This document shows, piece by piece, positions 24,623 to 33,488 of a stretch of 58,584 nt of DNA. Location of the stretch: assembly GCA_014859345.1 (NCBI GenBank), contig JACUUL010000007.1:1-58584 (forward strand), read 5' to 3'. The DNA comes from Thermoleophilia bacterium (GTDB taxonomy: Bacteria; Actinomycetota; Thermoleophilia; BMS3ABIN01). How positions within the stretch are numbered: position 1 is the stretch's first letter; each line of letters begins with the position of its first letter. The notes below the pieces were generated by a model. It was not told the origin of the DNA. It worked only from the letters and a program-made list of their open reading frames with translations, and did not search any database. A program made the position numbers and the translations under genes.

Positions 24623-26332
24623 ATGAGCCTCGAGGAGATCATAGCTGTCGCCAGGGGTCTGAAGCCCGCCGACCTGGTCATCCACAACGCCCGGGTGGTT
24701 GACGTCCTTTCGCCCGACCTCGTGGCCACCGACGTCGCCGTGCACGCCGGCCGGGTAGCCGGCTTAGGCCGGTACGAGGGCGAAAACATCATCGATCTGG
24801 AGGGCCGTTTTCTCTGTCCGGGCTTCATCGACGCCCACCTGCACATCGAGAGCGCCATGCTCACGCCCCCCGAGTTCGCCCGAGCCGTATCCCCCCGGGG
24901 CACCACCGCCGCAGTCTGCGATCCTCATGAGATCGCCAATGTCCTGGGCATAGAGGGGATTAACTACATGCTCAGGTCGAGCGCCAGCCTGCCGGTCACA
25001 ATCTACGTGATGCTGCCCTCTTGCGTGCCGGCCACCTCCCTGGAGACTTCCGGCGCCGTCCTGACAAGCGGCGATCTGGCGCTCATGCTGGGCCAGGAGA
25101 GGATTCTGGGGATCGCCGAGATGATGAATTATCCGGGCGTACTGGGAGCAGGCCACGAGGCGCTCAACAAGATCCGCGTCTCCGGCGGCCGCCGCGTGGA
25201 CGGTCACGCCCCCGGGGTCACGGGCAAGGATCTCTGCGCCTACATCGGGGCCGGCATCCATTCCGACCACGAGTGCGTAACCGGCGAGGAGGCCCGCGAG
25301 AAGCTCAGGCTGGGGATGTACATCATGGCGCGGGAAGGGAGCACTGCAAGGAACCTGAAGGAGCTGATCGGCATCATCACTCCGGAGAACTCGCGCCGCT
25401 TCATGCACTGCTCGGACGACCGTTCCCCGGGCGACCTGATAAACAAAGGCCATATCGACCGGAATATCCGCCTGGCCATCCAGGAGGGCCTCGAGCCACT
25501 GACAGCCATCCAGATGGCGACCATAAATACAGCGGAGTATTTCGGACTTAAGGATGTGGGCGCGGTAGCGCCCGGCTTCAGGGCGGATTTCGCGGTGCTT
25601 GACGATCTCGAGGACGTTTCCGTATCGAAAGTCATCAAGGACGGCCATGTGGTCTCGGCGGAGGGGCGGGCGATGCCCTTTGAAGCGGAACCGCCCGGCC
25701 GCGTCATCCGCGGCACGGTGAACATAAAGGATTCAGGCACTGAAAAACTCAAAGTAAAGGCGGCGGGCAGCCGCGTGAAGGTGATCGATATTGTCGCCGA
25801 CCAGATCGTGACCGGAAAGCTGCTGGTTGATCCCGCGGTGGATGGCTCCGGCTTTGTCATCGCCGACCCGGAACGCGATATACTCAAGATTGCGGTTTTC
25901 GAGAGGCACCGGGCCTCGGGAAATGTGGGCGTGGCCTTCATCCGCGGCATCGGCCTTGACGAGGGAGCTATCGCCACTTCGGTGGCGCACGACTCGCACA
26001 ACCTGGTCGTCGCGGGCGTCACCGACGCCGATATCAGGGCCGCCGTCGATGAGATCGTCCGCATGCAGGGCGGCGCGGCGGTGGTGGCGGACGGGCAGGC
26101 GCTGGCCTCCCTGCCGCTTCCGGTGGCCGGCCTCATGTCGGACAGGCCCGCCAAGGAGGTGGCGGCAGACGCGCAAAAGGTTATGGATGCCGCCCGCGGC
26201 CTCGGCTGCCGACTGCCCAGGCCGCTCATCACGCTTTCTTTCATGGCGCTGCCGGTAATCCCCAGTCTCAAGATAACCGACCTCGGCCTGGTGGACGTCG
26301 AGAGATTCGAAGTGGTGCCGCTGTTCGAATAA
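24623..26332 (+). CDS. ade: adenine deaminase
   Basis: This 569-residue amidohydrolase-superfamily enzyme deaminates adenine to hypoxanthine. Metal and catalytic motifs are in the order expected for Ade: G-F-I-D-A-H-L-H-I-E-S, C-D-P-H-E-I-A-N-V, H-A-P-G, G-I-H-S-D-H-E-C-V and C-S-D-D. The C-terminal adenine-deaminase domain has S-V-A-H-D-S-H-N and L-P-L-P-V-A-G-L-M-S. Full length. About 135 bp separate it from the glycerate kinase. Confidence 0.95.
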   Translation: MSLEEIIAVARGLKPADLVIHNARVVDVLSPDLVATDVAVHAGRVAGLGRYEGENIIDLEGRFLCPGFIDAHLHIESAMLTPPEFARAVSPRGTTAAVCDPHEIANVLGIEGINYMLRSSASLPVTIYVMLPSCVPATSLETSGAVLTSGDLALMLGQERILGIAEMMNYPGVLGAGHEALNKIRVSGGRRVDGHAPGVTGKDLCAYIGAGIHSDHECVTGEEAREKLRLGMYIMAREGSTARNLKELIGIITPENSRRFMHCSDDRSPGDLINKGHIDRNIRLAIQEGLEPLTAIQMATINTAEYFGLKDVGAVAPGFRADFAVLDDLEDVSVSKVIKDGHVVSAEGRAMPFEAEPPGRVIRGTVNIKDSGTEKLKVKAAGSRVKVIDIVADQIVTGKLLVDPAVDGSGFVIADPERDILKIAVFERHRASGNVGVAFIRGIGLDEGAIATSVAHDSHNLVVAGVTDADIRAAVDEIVRMQGGAAVVADGQALASLPLPVAGLMSDRPAKEVAADAQKVMDAARGLGCRLPRPLITLSFMALPVIPSLKITDLGLVDVERFEVVPLFE

Positions 26333-26393
26333 ACATTATTGCCGGCTGATCCTGTCCGCCGGAATTTGAGCGGATCACTTCCGCCGGTCAGCG

Positions 26394-26864
26394 CTACTTA
26401 GGCATGGATCTCAGGTAGCGATAAATCGCACCCAGCTCGGTATCCGTCATTTTTGCGTAATTTTCCCAAGGCATGAACTCGCCCTGTCCCGCGCGCATTA
26501 TCCCGATGAAATCCTCTTCTGACCAGCCTCCGAGACGTCCCGCCGGAGTCAGGTCCGGAGAAAAAGGTCCGCCGGGTTCAGGAGATTGCCCGCCGGTCAG
26601 GTCCTCGCCGTGGCATATCGAGCAGCTGGCGATGGACACCAGATACCCGCCATCGGGCCGGGGCCCTTGTTGAGCTTCAGCAACATTGCCCGTTCCATAA
26701 AATTTGGTATCACCGGCATTGTTTACCTCCTGCTTCTCATGAGTTGCTCTACGGGGCTCATGGCGGGCAACTCTCCAAGGCCAGCGCACTCCGGAACCGG
26801 TGCGCGCCGCCGATTCCTCACTGAGTGGCCCTATGGGGCGGTCGCGTGGGAAGGGGCCGGTCAC
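26394..26864 (-). CDS. cytochrome c-like monoheme protein lacking a signal peptide
   Basis: This is a 156-residue frame. Residues 80-156 form a class I cytochrome c: heme site C-S-I-C-H near 83, distal Met in G-E-F-M-P-W and the C-terminal helix E-L-G-A-I-Y-R-Y-L. The GTG at 26864 overlaps the upstream stop (GTGA) after GGAGG, so it could be translationally coupled. However, the first 60 residues are Arg/Pro-rich with no signal peptide, which c-type heme attachment needs. A perfect AGGAGGTAAACA-ATG at 26719 is one base out of frame with the heme domain, which suggests a frameshifted or 5'-damaged gene. Confidence 0.5.
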   Translation of the reverse strand: MTGPFPRDRPIGPLSEESAARTGSGVRWPWRVARHEPRRATHEKQEVNNAGDTKFYGTGNVAEAQQGPRPDGGYLVSIASCSICHGEDLTGGQSPEPGGPFSPDLTPAGRLGGWSEEDFIGIMRAGQGEFMPWENYAKMTDTELGAIYRYLRSMPK

Positions 26865-29431
26865 GAGCGAACCTCCACTATGCCCTTGCCGCCATCCACC
26901 CTTACCATCTGGCCATCCCGCAGCAGTTCCGTGGCGTTGCCCGTGGCCACCACCGCCGGGATTCGGTACTCGCGGGCGATTATCGCCGAATGGGAAAGGA
27001 TTCCGCCCGAGTCGGTGACCAGGGCGCTCACGCTGGGAAACAGAATCGACCAGACGGGCGAAGTGATGGGACAGACCAGCACATCACCGGCCTGGATCTT
27101 GTCAAACTCGGACTCGCCCATGATTATTCGCGCCGGGCCGGTGTAAGCACCGCCAGAGGCGGCTATCCCCGTGACCTTTTCACTCCTGGCATTCCGGCGG
27201 CTGCTGGCCTGGATGGCGAAGGTCCTGTCGATGGTCCACATGATCGCCTCATGAAGAAATCGAGCTTCGCCGGGCAGGGCGGCGAAGGACGGAGGCGGCG
27301 GCGGTTCGTCTCCGTAACTGGCTGGCCCCGGGTGGGCCAGGGCCCAGGCGCGCTCATCCCGCCGGCGCTTCACCAGTCCGTGGCGGTCGCCGCCGTCCGC
27401 AAGGGAGTCTTTTGCCTCATCCACCTCAAGGAAGAAGACGTCTTCCTGGCGGGAAATCTGCTTCCCGGCAACCAGACGCGAACCTATTTCCAGGGCGGCA
27501 TAGCGCATCAGCGCCATCGGGGCGCTGCTGTCGTAAAAACCATGTTCTTCCCGCAAGGGATAGACCTGCCGCGCGCGGGACAGCATCTTTTCAAACCGCA
27601 TCCGCTCCGCGTCCGGCCGGACCGCCAGGGCGGCGCGGGCCTCGGCGGCCGCCCGGGAACGTGTCGCCGCCAGCGCCGCCGCGTCTCTCGCCGGGTCGTA
27701 ACCCTGCCGCAGCTGGTCGCGCAGGAGCCTCAGCACCCAGCGCGGGGTCTCGGCCACCGTGGGACCACTGAGCTCGTATCTTATGGGCCGGCAGCCGAAC
27801 TCCCGGATATAACGGCCGAAAGCGGCGGCGAATCCGGGATCGGCTCTGTCCAGGCGGTTGACCGTCCGGTCATTGAGGTTAAGGAGCAGTTCATGCAACC
27901 GGGGATTGTCACGGACCTGCCCGGCCAGTCCGGCGAGAGCCCGCGCGGGCGCGCTGGAGGCATCAGACAGGCCGCTGAGCAGATCGACTGCCCGGGCCTC
28001 GTCCCAGCCAAGCAAATCCCGGCAGGTGAAAAAAAATTTGGCCAGTAGCACGTTCTGGGCGCCGTTGATCATCATATGAATCTTGAAACTTTGCCGGAAA
28101 AAATCACCCAGCACGTCAACGTGCCGAATCAGTTCTTCGTCGGTCAGGTCTGTCAGCTCCACCGCCCGCAATTGCGCTGTTCTCCGGATCAGCCACGGCT
28201 TCCATTCCCCATACCAGAGCTCGACCCACTTCCAGGGCATGCCGGCGCGCACCGTCCCGGCACAATCCCGGATGCGTTTCCTCAGCGGTGGCGCCAGCCG
28301 GATCAGCAGCGGCCATAGCCAGCGTGGCGGCGGCCGCCGGTCCTTGCCTCCCAGAGGGACCAGCCGCTGGTACATCCAGCCGCCGATCTCCCGCACCTCC
28401 AGGGTTTCGAGCAGCAGGGAGAACTGGTCGAAAATATGCCGGAAGGCCAGGTTTTCGGTTTCCAGGATGAAGGAACGGAACATGGGCGTGAGAGGCTGCG
28501 GAAAATGGGAGGTCTCCCGTTCCCAGAAACCTGGCGGAATATCAATGGGAATGGCGGCCCGCGCCGGGGATGTCTCCGCATCCGGCAAGGTTGTGATGGG
28601 CCGGGCCTGCAGGAGATAAAGCTTCCCGCCGCCGATGGCCCATTCGATATCCTGGGGAGAGCCTGCATGCTCCTCAACTTGGCGGGCCAGCTTCGCGACG
28701 GCCAGGACTTCCTGGACGCTGATGGCGTCCTCAGGCGCGTGGCGGCAGATGGCCTCGCCGTCCCGGACCGTCCACTCATCCGGAATGGCTTCCCCCGACA
28801 CCAGCTTCTCGCCCAGACCCTTGACGGCGCTGACCAGCACCTCGCTCCGGCTTCCCGTCACCGGATTGGCAGTGAAGGCGACCCCGGCCGCCTCCGCCTC
28901 GACCATCGGTTGGATGAGCACGGCCATGGGCCGCACGTCAACGTGCTTTGCTTCCATGTAGCTGGCTAGATGGCAGTTGAAAGAGGAAGCCCAGCACCGG
29001 CCTATGGCTTCGAGGATGGCGGCGCGTCCCCTGACGTCCAGTACGGTGTCATACTGGCCGGCGAAAGAAGCGCCGGCCAGGTCCTCGGCCACTCCTGATG
29101 ACCGGATTGCGAGCGGCTTTTCTCCAAGGGAGGCGAGGGCCGCGGCCAGAAAGCTGGCCAGTGGCTCCGGCACTGCCCCGTGCGCGGCGGCAGGATCCGT
29201 TGCTTCAGAGTCTGACTGGTTATTGGCGAAACAGGCTACGTAGGCGCCGGTTGTTAGAACATACCCTTCGGGAACCGGCATTCCGGCCGCGAGCAACCGG
29301 GCCAGGCTGGCAGCTTTCGAGCCCGCCAGACGCGAGTCCACGGCGGCCGGGTGGCGCAGGGAGAGCAGCCAGGCGGGTTCCACCTGTTTTTCGCCCCCCG
29401 GCTCTGACGTGGCCGGTTCCGATGGCTTCAT
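26861..29431 (-). CDS. PEP-synthase/rifampicin-phosphotransferase-like dikinase
   Basis: This 856-residue protein has an N-terminal ATP-grasp PPDK domain (about 1-310): K-A-A-S-L-A-R-L, R-S-S-G-V-A-E-D, F-T-A-N-P-V-T-G and E-W-A-I-G. A long middle helical domain (about 320-740) does not match PEP synthase. The C-terminal swivelling domain carries the phospho-His in G-G-I-L-S-H-S-A-I-I-A-R-E-Y. Length and three-part layout match rifampicin phosphotransferase (ATP, drug-binding, His domains), and true PpsA has a TIM-barrel PEP domain that I do not see. It follows a TetR gene by one base. The substrate is unproven. Confidence 0.8.
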   Translation of the reverse strand: MKPSEPATSEPGGEKQVEPAWLLSLRHPAAVDSRLAGSKAASLARLLAAGMPVPEGYVLTTGAYVACFANNQSDSEATDPAAAHGAVPEPLASFLAAALASLGEKPLAIRSSGVAEDLAGASFAGQYDTVLDVRGRAAILEAIGRCWASSFNCHLASYMEAKHVDVRPMAVLIQPMVEAEAAGVAFTANPVTGSRSEVLVSAVKGLGEKLVSGEAIPDEWTVRDGEAICRHAPEDAISVQEVLAVAKLARQVEEHAGSPQDIEWAIGGGKLYLLQARPITTLPDAETSPARAAIPIDIPPGFWERETSHFPQPLTPMFRSFILETENLAFRHIFDQFSLLLETLEVREIGGWMYQRLVPLGGKDRRPPPRWLWPLLIRLAPPLRKRIRDCAGTVRAGMPWKWVELWYGEWKPWLIRRTAQLRAVELTDLTDEELIRHVDVLGDFFRQSFKIHMMINGAQNVLLAKFFFTCRDLLGWDEARAVDLLSGLSDASSAPARALAGLAGQVRDNPRLHELLLNLNDRTVNRLDRADPGFAAAFGRYIREFGCRPIRYELSGPTVAETPRWVLRLLRDQLRQGYDPARDAAALAATRSRAAAEARAALAVRPDAERMRFEKMLSRARQVYPLREEHGFYDSSAPMALMRYAALEIGSRLVAGKQISRQEDVFFLEVDEAKDSLADGGDRHGLVKRRRDERAWALAHPGPASYGDEPPPPPSFAALPGEARFLHEAIMWTIDRTFAIQASSRRNARSEKVTGIAASGGAYTGPARIIMGESEFDKIQAGDVLVCPITSPVWSILFPSVSALVTDSGGILSHSAIIAREYRIPAVVATGNATELLRDGQMVRVDGGKGIVEVRS

Positions 29432-29432
29432 T

Positions 29433-30083
29433 TTATCTCCCGGCTGCCTCCGCTTTCAGATCCTCGCTCACCGGAGCGGTTCCGTAGCTTTGCAGATCCC
29501 GGACCAGCGCTTCGAGAGCCCAGCGCAAGGCCGAGGAGATCTCACCGCTTTCCAGGCCGAAACGCTGGCGGAGCGTTGCCCATGCCAGAGAACTTGCCAG
29601 GTAACGGAGCATGGCAGCCCTCTCACGGACCTGCTCCGGACCGAGATCCGGAGCTGCCTCAGCTATCAGCTTCATGACCTTTTCATCCCGCAGGCATTGG
29701 GACCTGGGCGTCAGACCCAGCGCCAGCATCGTTATGGCGGCTGCCTGGGCTATGTCCGCGCTCGACTCGAAGTAAGCCACCAGCTTTTCCTCTACCCAGG
29801 CGGGCAGAGCGTCCAGCGAGTCGGGCAAAACGGGTGCGCCGGGGAATCGCTCGAACCATTCGTAAAGTTCTTCCAGCAATCTCTCCCTGGTGGGGAAATG
29901 GCGGTACACCGAGCCGTAGGAGACGCCGGCCCGCCGGGCCACCTCTTCTATGGTGAAACTATGAATTTGGCCATTGCGGACGAGGTCGGCGACGGCTTCG
30001 ATGATACGGCCCCGGGTAAGCTCTTGCTGCTTCTCCCGCAGGAGGCTTGTGTATTCCCTCGGCCTGGGGGCATTATTGGACAT
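29433..30083 (-). CDS. TetR-family transcriptional regulator
   Basis: This protein of about 216 residues has the HTH F-T-I-E-E-V-A-R-R-A-G-V-S-Y-G-S-V-Y-R-H-F near residues 43-63, followed by an alpha-helical ligand domain. It is directly upstream of, and nearly touching, the dikinase gene on the same strand, so it probably autoregulates the operon in response to a ligand of that enzyme. The AT-rich imperfect palindrome around 30097-30115 is a candidate operator/promoter. The start at 30083 was chosen because upstream residues are not protein-like; an AGGAG lies 12 bases away. Confidence 0.88.
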   Translation of the reverse strand: MSNNAPRPREYTSLLREKQQELTRGRIIEAVADLVRNGQIHSFTIEEVARRAGVSYGSVYRHFPTRERLLEELYEWFERFPGAPVLPDSLDALPAWVEEKLVAYFESSADIAQAAAITMLALGLTPRSQCLRDEKVMKLIAEAAPDLGPEQVRERAAMLRYLASSLAWATLRQRFGLESGEISSALRWALEALVRDLQSYGTAPVSEDLKAEAAGR

Positions 30084-30200
30084 TTTTATCAAAACTCCTA
30101 TATTAATTATATAGATTGTATAATGAAGCGCGTTATTGTTCAATAGGCATTTCAGGGAAGAAAGTGATTTGGATAAAGCCGGATGTCACGAGGCATGACC

Positions 30201-30276
30201 TGGTGGCGAGGCCCGGAATCGAACCGGGGACGCCAGGATTTTCAGTCCTGCGCTCTACCGACTGAGCTACCTCGCC
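30201..30276 (-). tRNA. tRNA-Phe (GAA)
   Basis: Read on the minus strand, a complete cloverleaf has acceptor GGCGAGG/CCTCGCC, D-loop AGCTCAGTCGGTAGAGC, anticodon stem around CTGAAAA (anticodon GAA), T-arm CCGGGTTCGA-type and encoded CCA (30201-30203). Confidence 0.96.
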
Positions 30277-30608
30277 GGAGGATGAAATACCGCGCCTGAA
30301 ACTGGCCGCAGCCCACGCGCGCGGCACCCGCGCATTTTAGCTTTTTGCGGGACCAAGTGCAATTAACAGGCTGCTTCCGAGATGCCGGTTCTCAAGGCCG
30401 TGCGATCTGAACACGCTGGTTCCCGGGGCTGTCTTTCAGGCGGCGGCACAGTTATGTGACGATAAACCGGTTTACCTCTCAAAAGCGGGTGGGAGCGGCT
30501 GAAAAAAGCCGGTCCCGCATTTGCGGATCAAGACGTAAGCTGATAATATCCAAATCCTTATAAATGTCCTGATAACCGGGTTTTTTTAGCCCTGATCCAC
30601 CCTTCTGT
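30277..30608. other. intergenic region with a strong hairpin
   Basis: About 330 bp lie between tRNA-Phe (minus) and the GGDEF gene (plus). It holds a hairpin at 30491-30516: GGGA, one G-G mismatch, CGGCT pairing with AGCCG and TCCC, around a GAAAAA loop. No T-tract follows on the plus strand. It does not match the c-di-GMP-I riboswitch pattern I know. The rest shows no gene; promoters for both neighbours must be here. Confidence 0.4.
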
Positions 30609-31811
30609 ATGGCCGAAAATCCCCAGCAGCTCATCCCCGGCGATCCGGTCTCACCGGAGATTGCCCGGTTGCGGAAAGAGCTTCAAAAAATTCGCGGCGA
30701 ACTTGTCTTCCTGCGCGGCGAGTGCGACACGCTGGCTGTCGAGAAAGCCAACCTGGAGAAGCGCCTGCGCGAATATTCCGAGATGCTGGAACAGAAAGTC
30801 AAGGAGCGCACCCGCGACCTGGAAGCCATCAACGAGATAGCCACTACAGTGAGCCGTTCGCTGCAGCTTGACGTCATCCTCCGGGATTCGCTGGCCAAGG
30901 TGCTGGAAGTTCTGGAGCTGGACGCGGGAGCCGTCTTCCTCACGGATGAGCGCAAAAGGGAGCTCAGGCTGATGGTCCAGCATGGACTTCCGCAAGACGT
31001 GGTCACGCAGATACAGGTCGTGCCGTTAGGCAATGGCTGTCCCGGCGGCGTCGTGAAGAAGGGCGAGCCGTTGCTGATAAACGATTGCAAATCTGCCGAA
31101 CTGAAGGACAGCCCCCTGGCCCGTTATCCGGAATTCAAGGCGATGGCTGGCATCCCTCTGGAATCGAAGGGCAGGGCCCGGGGCGTGTTTTGCCTGATCA
31201 GCCGTAATCCAAACCGTTTCCGGGAGGAGGATTTAAAGATGCTGGTCACGATTGGCAGCGAGATCGGCGTGGCCATCGAGAACGCCGGGCTGTACGAGAA
31301 ATCCCATGCCCACTCCAGGAAGATGGAAGAGCTGTCCATTACCGACAGTCTCACCGGCCTTCATAACCGGCGCCAGTTTTACCGCCGCCTGAAGGACGAG
31401 ATGAAGCGGGCCAGACGGCAGAGGTTTCCGGTTTCGCTGCTCGTGCTCGATCTGGATAACCTGAAGTCCTACAATGACCGGATGGGGCACCTCAGGGGAG
31501 ACGAAGCCCTGCGAGCGGTAGCCGAGGCCATCACCGCCAGCATCCGCCAGGACGTGGATTCCGGCTACCGGTACGGCGGAGACGAGTTTGCCGTCATCCT
31601 TCCTTACAGCACGGGAAAGGACTCCCTGGAGGTGGCGGAGCGCATCCAGAGAACTTTCAATGATTTCCGGCTGGAGAACACCGGGCTGAGCATCGGCCTG
31701 ACGGAGCTGGATCATGATGAAGAAATCGATGATTTCGTTACCAGGGCTGACTCCGCCATGTATACGGCCAAGGGCGAAGGCGGCAACCGGGTGCATGTGG
31801 AAGATTTCTGA
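30609..31811 (+). CDS. GAF-GGDEF diguanylate cyclase
   Basis: This 400-residue cytoplasmic protein has a coiled coil at about 14-75 (heptad-rich, E-K-R-L-R-E-Y-S-E-M-L-E), a GAF domain at about 85-225, and a GGDEF domain at about 240-400 with the intact catalytic Y-G-G-D-E-F near residue 322. The position of the RxxD inhibitory I-site holds Q-D-V-D, so product inhibition is probably absent. It should make c-di-GMP in response to a GAF ligand or redox state. Its C-terminus is complete and a terminator hairpin follows. The target process in this window is unknown. Confidence 0.92.
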   Translation: MAENPQQLIPGDPVSPEIARLRKELQKIRGELVFLRGECDTLAVEKANLEKRLREYSEMLEQKVKERTRDLEAINEIATTVSRSLQLDVILRDSLAKVLEVLELDAGAVFLTDERKRELRLMVQHGLPQDVVTQIQVVPLGNGCPGGVVKKGEPLLINDCKSAELKDSPLARYPEFKAMAGIPLESKGRARGVFCLISRNPNRFREEDLKMLVTIGSEIGVAIENAGLYEKSHAHSRKMEELSITDSLTGLHNRRQFYRRLKDEMKRARRQRFPVSLLVLDLDNLKSYNDRMGHLRGDEALRAVAEAITASIRQDVDSGYRYGGDEFAVILPYSTGKDSLEVAERIQRTFNDFRLENTGLSIGLTELDHDEEIDDFVTRADSAMYTAKGEGGNRVHVEDF

Positions 31812-31847
31812 GCGGATTCCCTGCTTCGCGCCCGGATTGGAAAAAAC

Positions 31848-31880
31848 CATCCTGATTTAAAAGGATGCCGTTTGCTTTTT
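31848..31880 (+). terminator. probable Rho-independent terminator
   Basis: The stem CATCCT/AGGATG with loop GATTTAAA is followed by CCGTTTGCTTTTT. It lies about 36 bp after the diguanylate cyclase stop. The stem is short and the T-run is interrupted. Confidence 0.45.
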
Positions 31881-31954
31881 GACACGGCCGAGGTCCCGCG
31901 TAGTAGAATTCCTTTGCTGTCAAGTGACAAGAAATCAGAATCCGAGGTTTGCCA

Positions 31955-33406
31955 ATGCCCGACACCTACCAGAACTATATCGGCGGACAGTGGGTAGACT
32001 CCGCCTCCGGCCAGACCTTCGCCAACATCAATCCCGCGAATACCGATGAGGTGATCGGCCATTTCCCGGCCTCCGGCGCCGCGGATGTGAAAGCGGCGAT
32101 CGGGGCCGCCCAGGAGGCACAGGCGGGATGGCGGGACATGCCGGCTCCCAAGCGTGGCGAGGTGCTGGGCCGGGCGGCGCGCATCATCGAGCGCGACCTG
32201 GACCGGATAGCCGAGGGCCTCACCCGGGAGGAGGGCAAGACCTACGGCGAGGCCAAAATTGAGACGGCTCGCGCCGTCCAGATATTCGACTACTTCGCCG
32301 GCGAGGGGCGGCGGCTTTCTGGCGAGACCACCCCTTCGGAGTACGGCCGCACTATGCTTTACACCATCAGGGAGCCGCTGGGCACCGTGGGGCTCATCAC
32401 TCCCTGGAACTTCCCAATCGCCATCCCGTCCTGGAAGCTGGCTCCGGCGCTGGTGTGCGGCAACACGGTGGTACTCAAGCCTGCCAGCACGGCGCCGCTG
32501 ACGGCGCTTAACATCGTCAGGGCTCTGGAGGAGGCGGGGCTGCCGCCGGGAGTGCTCAACTTTGTTACCGGCCCCGGACCGGAGACGGGCGACGAACTGA
32601 CGGGAAACCCCGCGGTCAAAGGCATCTCCTTCACCGGCTCTGACACCGTCGGCTGCGATATCTACGGCCGGGTGACCGGGCGCGGTGGCCGGGCCCAGTG
32701 CGAGATGGGCGGCAAGAACCCGGTTATCGTGCTCGAGGACGCCGACATCGACAAGGCGGTCAACCTCTGCGTGATGGGCGCCATGTGGTCAACCGGGCAG
32801 AAGTGCACCGCCACCAGCCGGGCCATCGTGCAGGAGTCCGTGGCGCGTCGATTCACCGAGAAAGCAGTGGCGGCCACGGCGGCCATACGCGTGGGCGATG
32901 GCATGAAGGAAGAGACGCAGGTTGGCCCCTTTGTCGACGAGGCGCAGCTTGATACTGTGCTCAGATACCTGGAGATAGGGAAAGAGGAAGGCGCCGAGCT
33001 GCTTACCGGCGGCAACCGGCTGACCGATCCGCCGTACGACAAGGGATATTATGTGGAGCCGGCCGTCTTTGGCAACGTCAGGCCGGACATGCGCATCGCC
33101 CAGGAGGAGATCTTCGGACCGGTTCTGGCCATCATCCCGGTTCCGGATTTCGAAAAGGCTATGAGGGTGGCCAACGACGTGCGCTTCGGCCTTTCAGCTT
33201 CCATCTGCACCAGCGACCTGACCCGCGCCTTCGAGTTCGTGGACCGCATCGAGGCAGGGCTGGTGCATGTGAACACGCCCACAGTGGGCGCCGAGGTGCA
33301 GGTGCCCTTCGGCGGCATGAAAGATTCCAGCACCGGCACCCGCGAGCAGGGGCGGGTGGCCGTCGACTTCTACACCCAGATAAAGACTATCTATCTGGAA
33401 TATTGA
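31955..33406 (+). CDS. NAD(P)-dependent aldehyde dehydrogenase (2,5-dioxopentanoate dehydrogenase type)
   Basis: This aldehyde dehydrogenase of about 483 residues opens with Y-I-G-G-Q-W-V. The cofactor/active-site motifs are T-P-W-N-F-P-I-A-I-P, F-T-G-S-D-T-V-G, the glutamate in C-E-M-G-G-K-N-P and the nucleophile in S-T-G-Q-K-C-T-A-T-S-R. The closest functional group by eye is the alpha-ketoglutarate semialdehyde dehydrogenases. The next gene is a FAH-family protein that fits 2-keto-3-deoxy-pentonate dehydratase. Together they would turn a ketodeoxy-pentonate into 2-oxoglutarate. ATG 31955 is preferred over TTG 31949. Confidence 0.9.
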   Translation: MPDTYQNYIGGQWVDSASGQTFANINPANTDEVIGHFPASGAADVKAAIGAAQEAQAGWRDMPAPKRGEVLGRAARIIERDLDRIAEGLTREEGKTYGEAKIETARAVQIFDYFAGEGRRLSGETTPSEYGRTMLYTIREPLGTVGLITPWNFPIAIPSWKLAPALVCGNTVVLKPASTAPLTALNIVRALEEAGLPPGVLNFVTGPGPETGDELTGNPAVKGISFTGSDTVGCDIYGRVTGRGGRAQCEMGGKNPVIVLEDADIDKAVNLCVMGAMWSTGQKCTATSRAIVQESVARRFTEKAVAATAAIRVGDGMKEETQVGPFVDEAQLDTVLRYLEIGKEEGAELLTGGNRLTDPPYDKGYYVEPAVFGNVRPDMRIAQEEIFGPVLAIIPVPDFEKAMRVANDVRFGLSASICTSDLTRAFEFVDRIEAGLVHVNTPTVGAEVQVPFGGMKDSSTGTREQGRVAVDFYTQIKTIYLEY

Positions 33407-33488
33407 TGAAGTCCCAACCTCTGGTCGGAGCGGGAAGGATGCGGCTAACGCTGAAGACGAGGCGGGAGTCCGCCGCGGGAGCCCTCTG

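Noticed and set aside
30277-30608. c-di-GMP riboswitch in front of the GGDEF gene
   Set aside because: The characteristic conserved core of the class I or II aptamers could not be found; only a plain hairpin is present.
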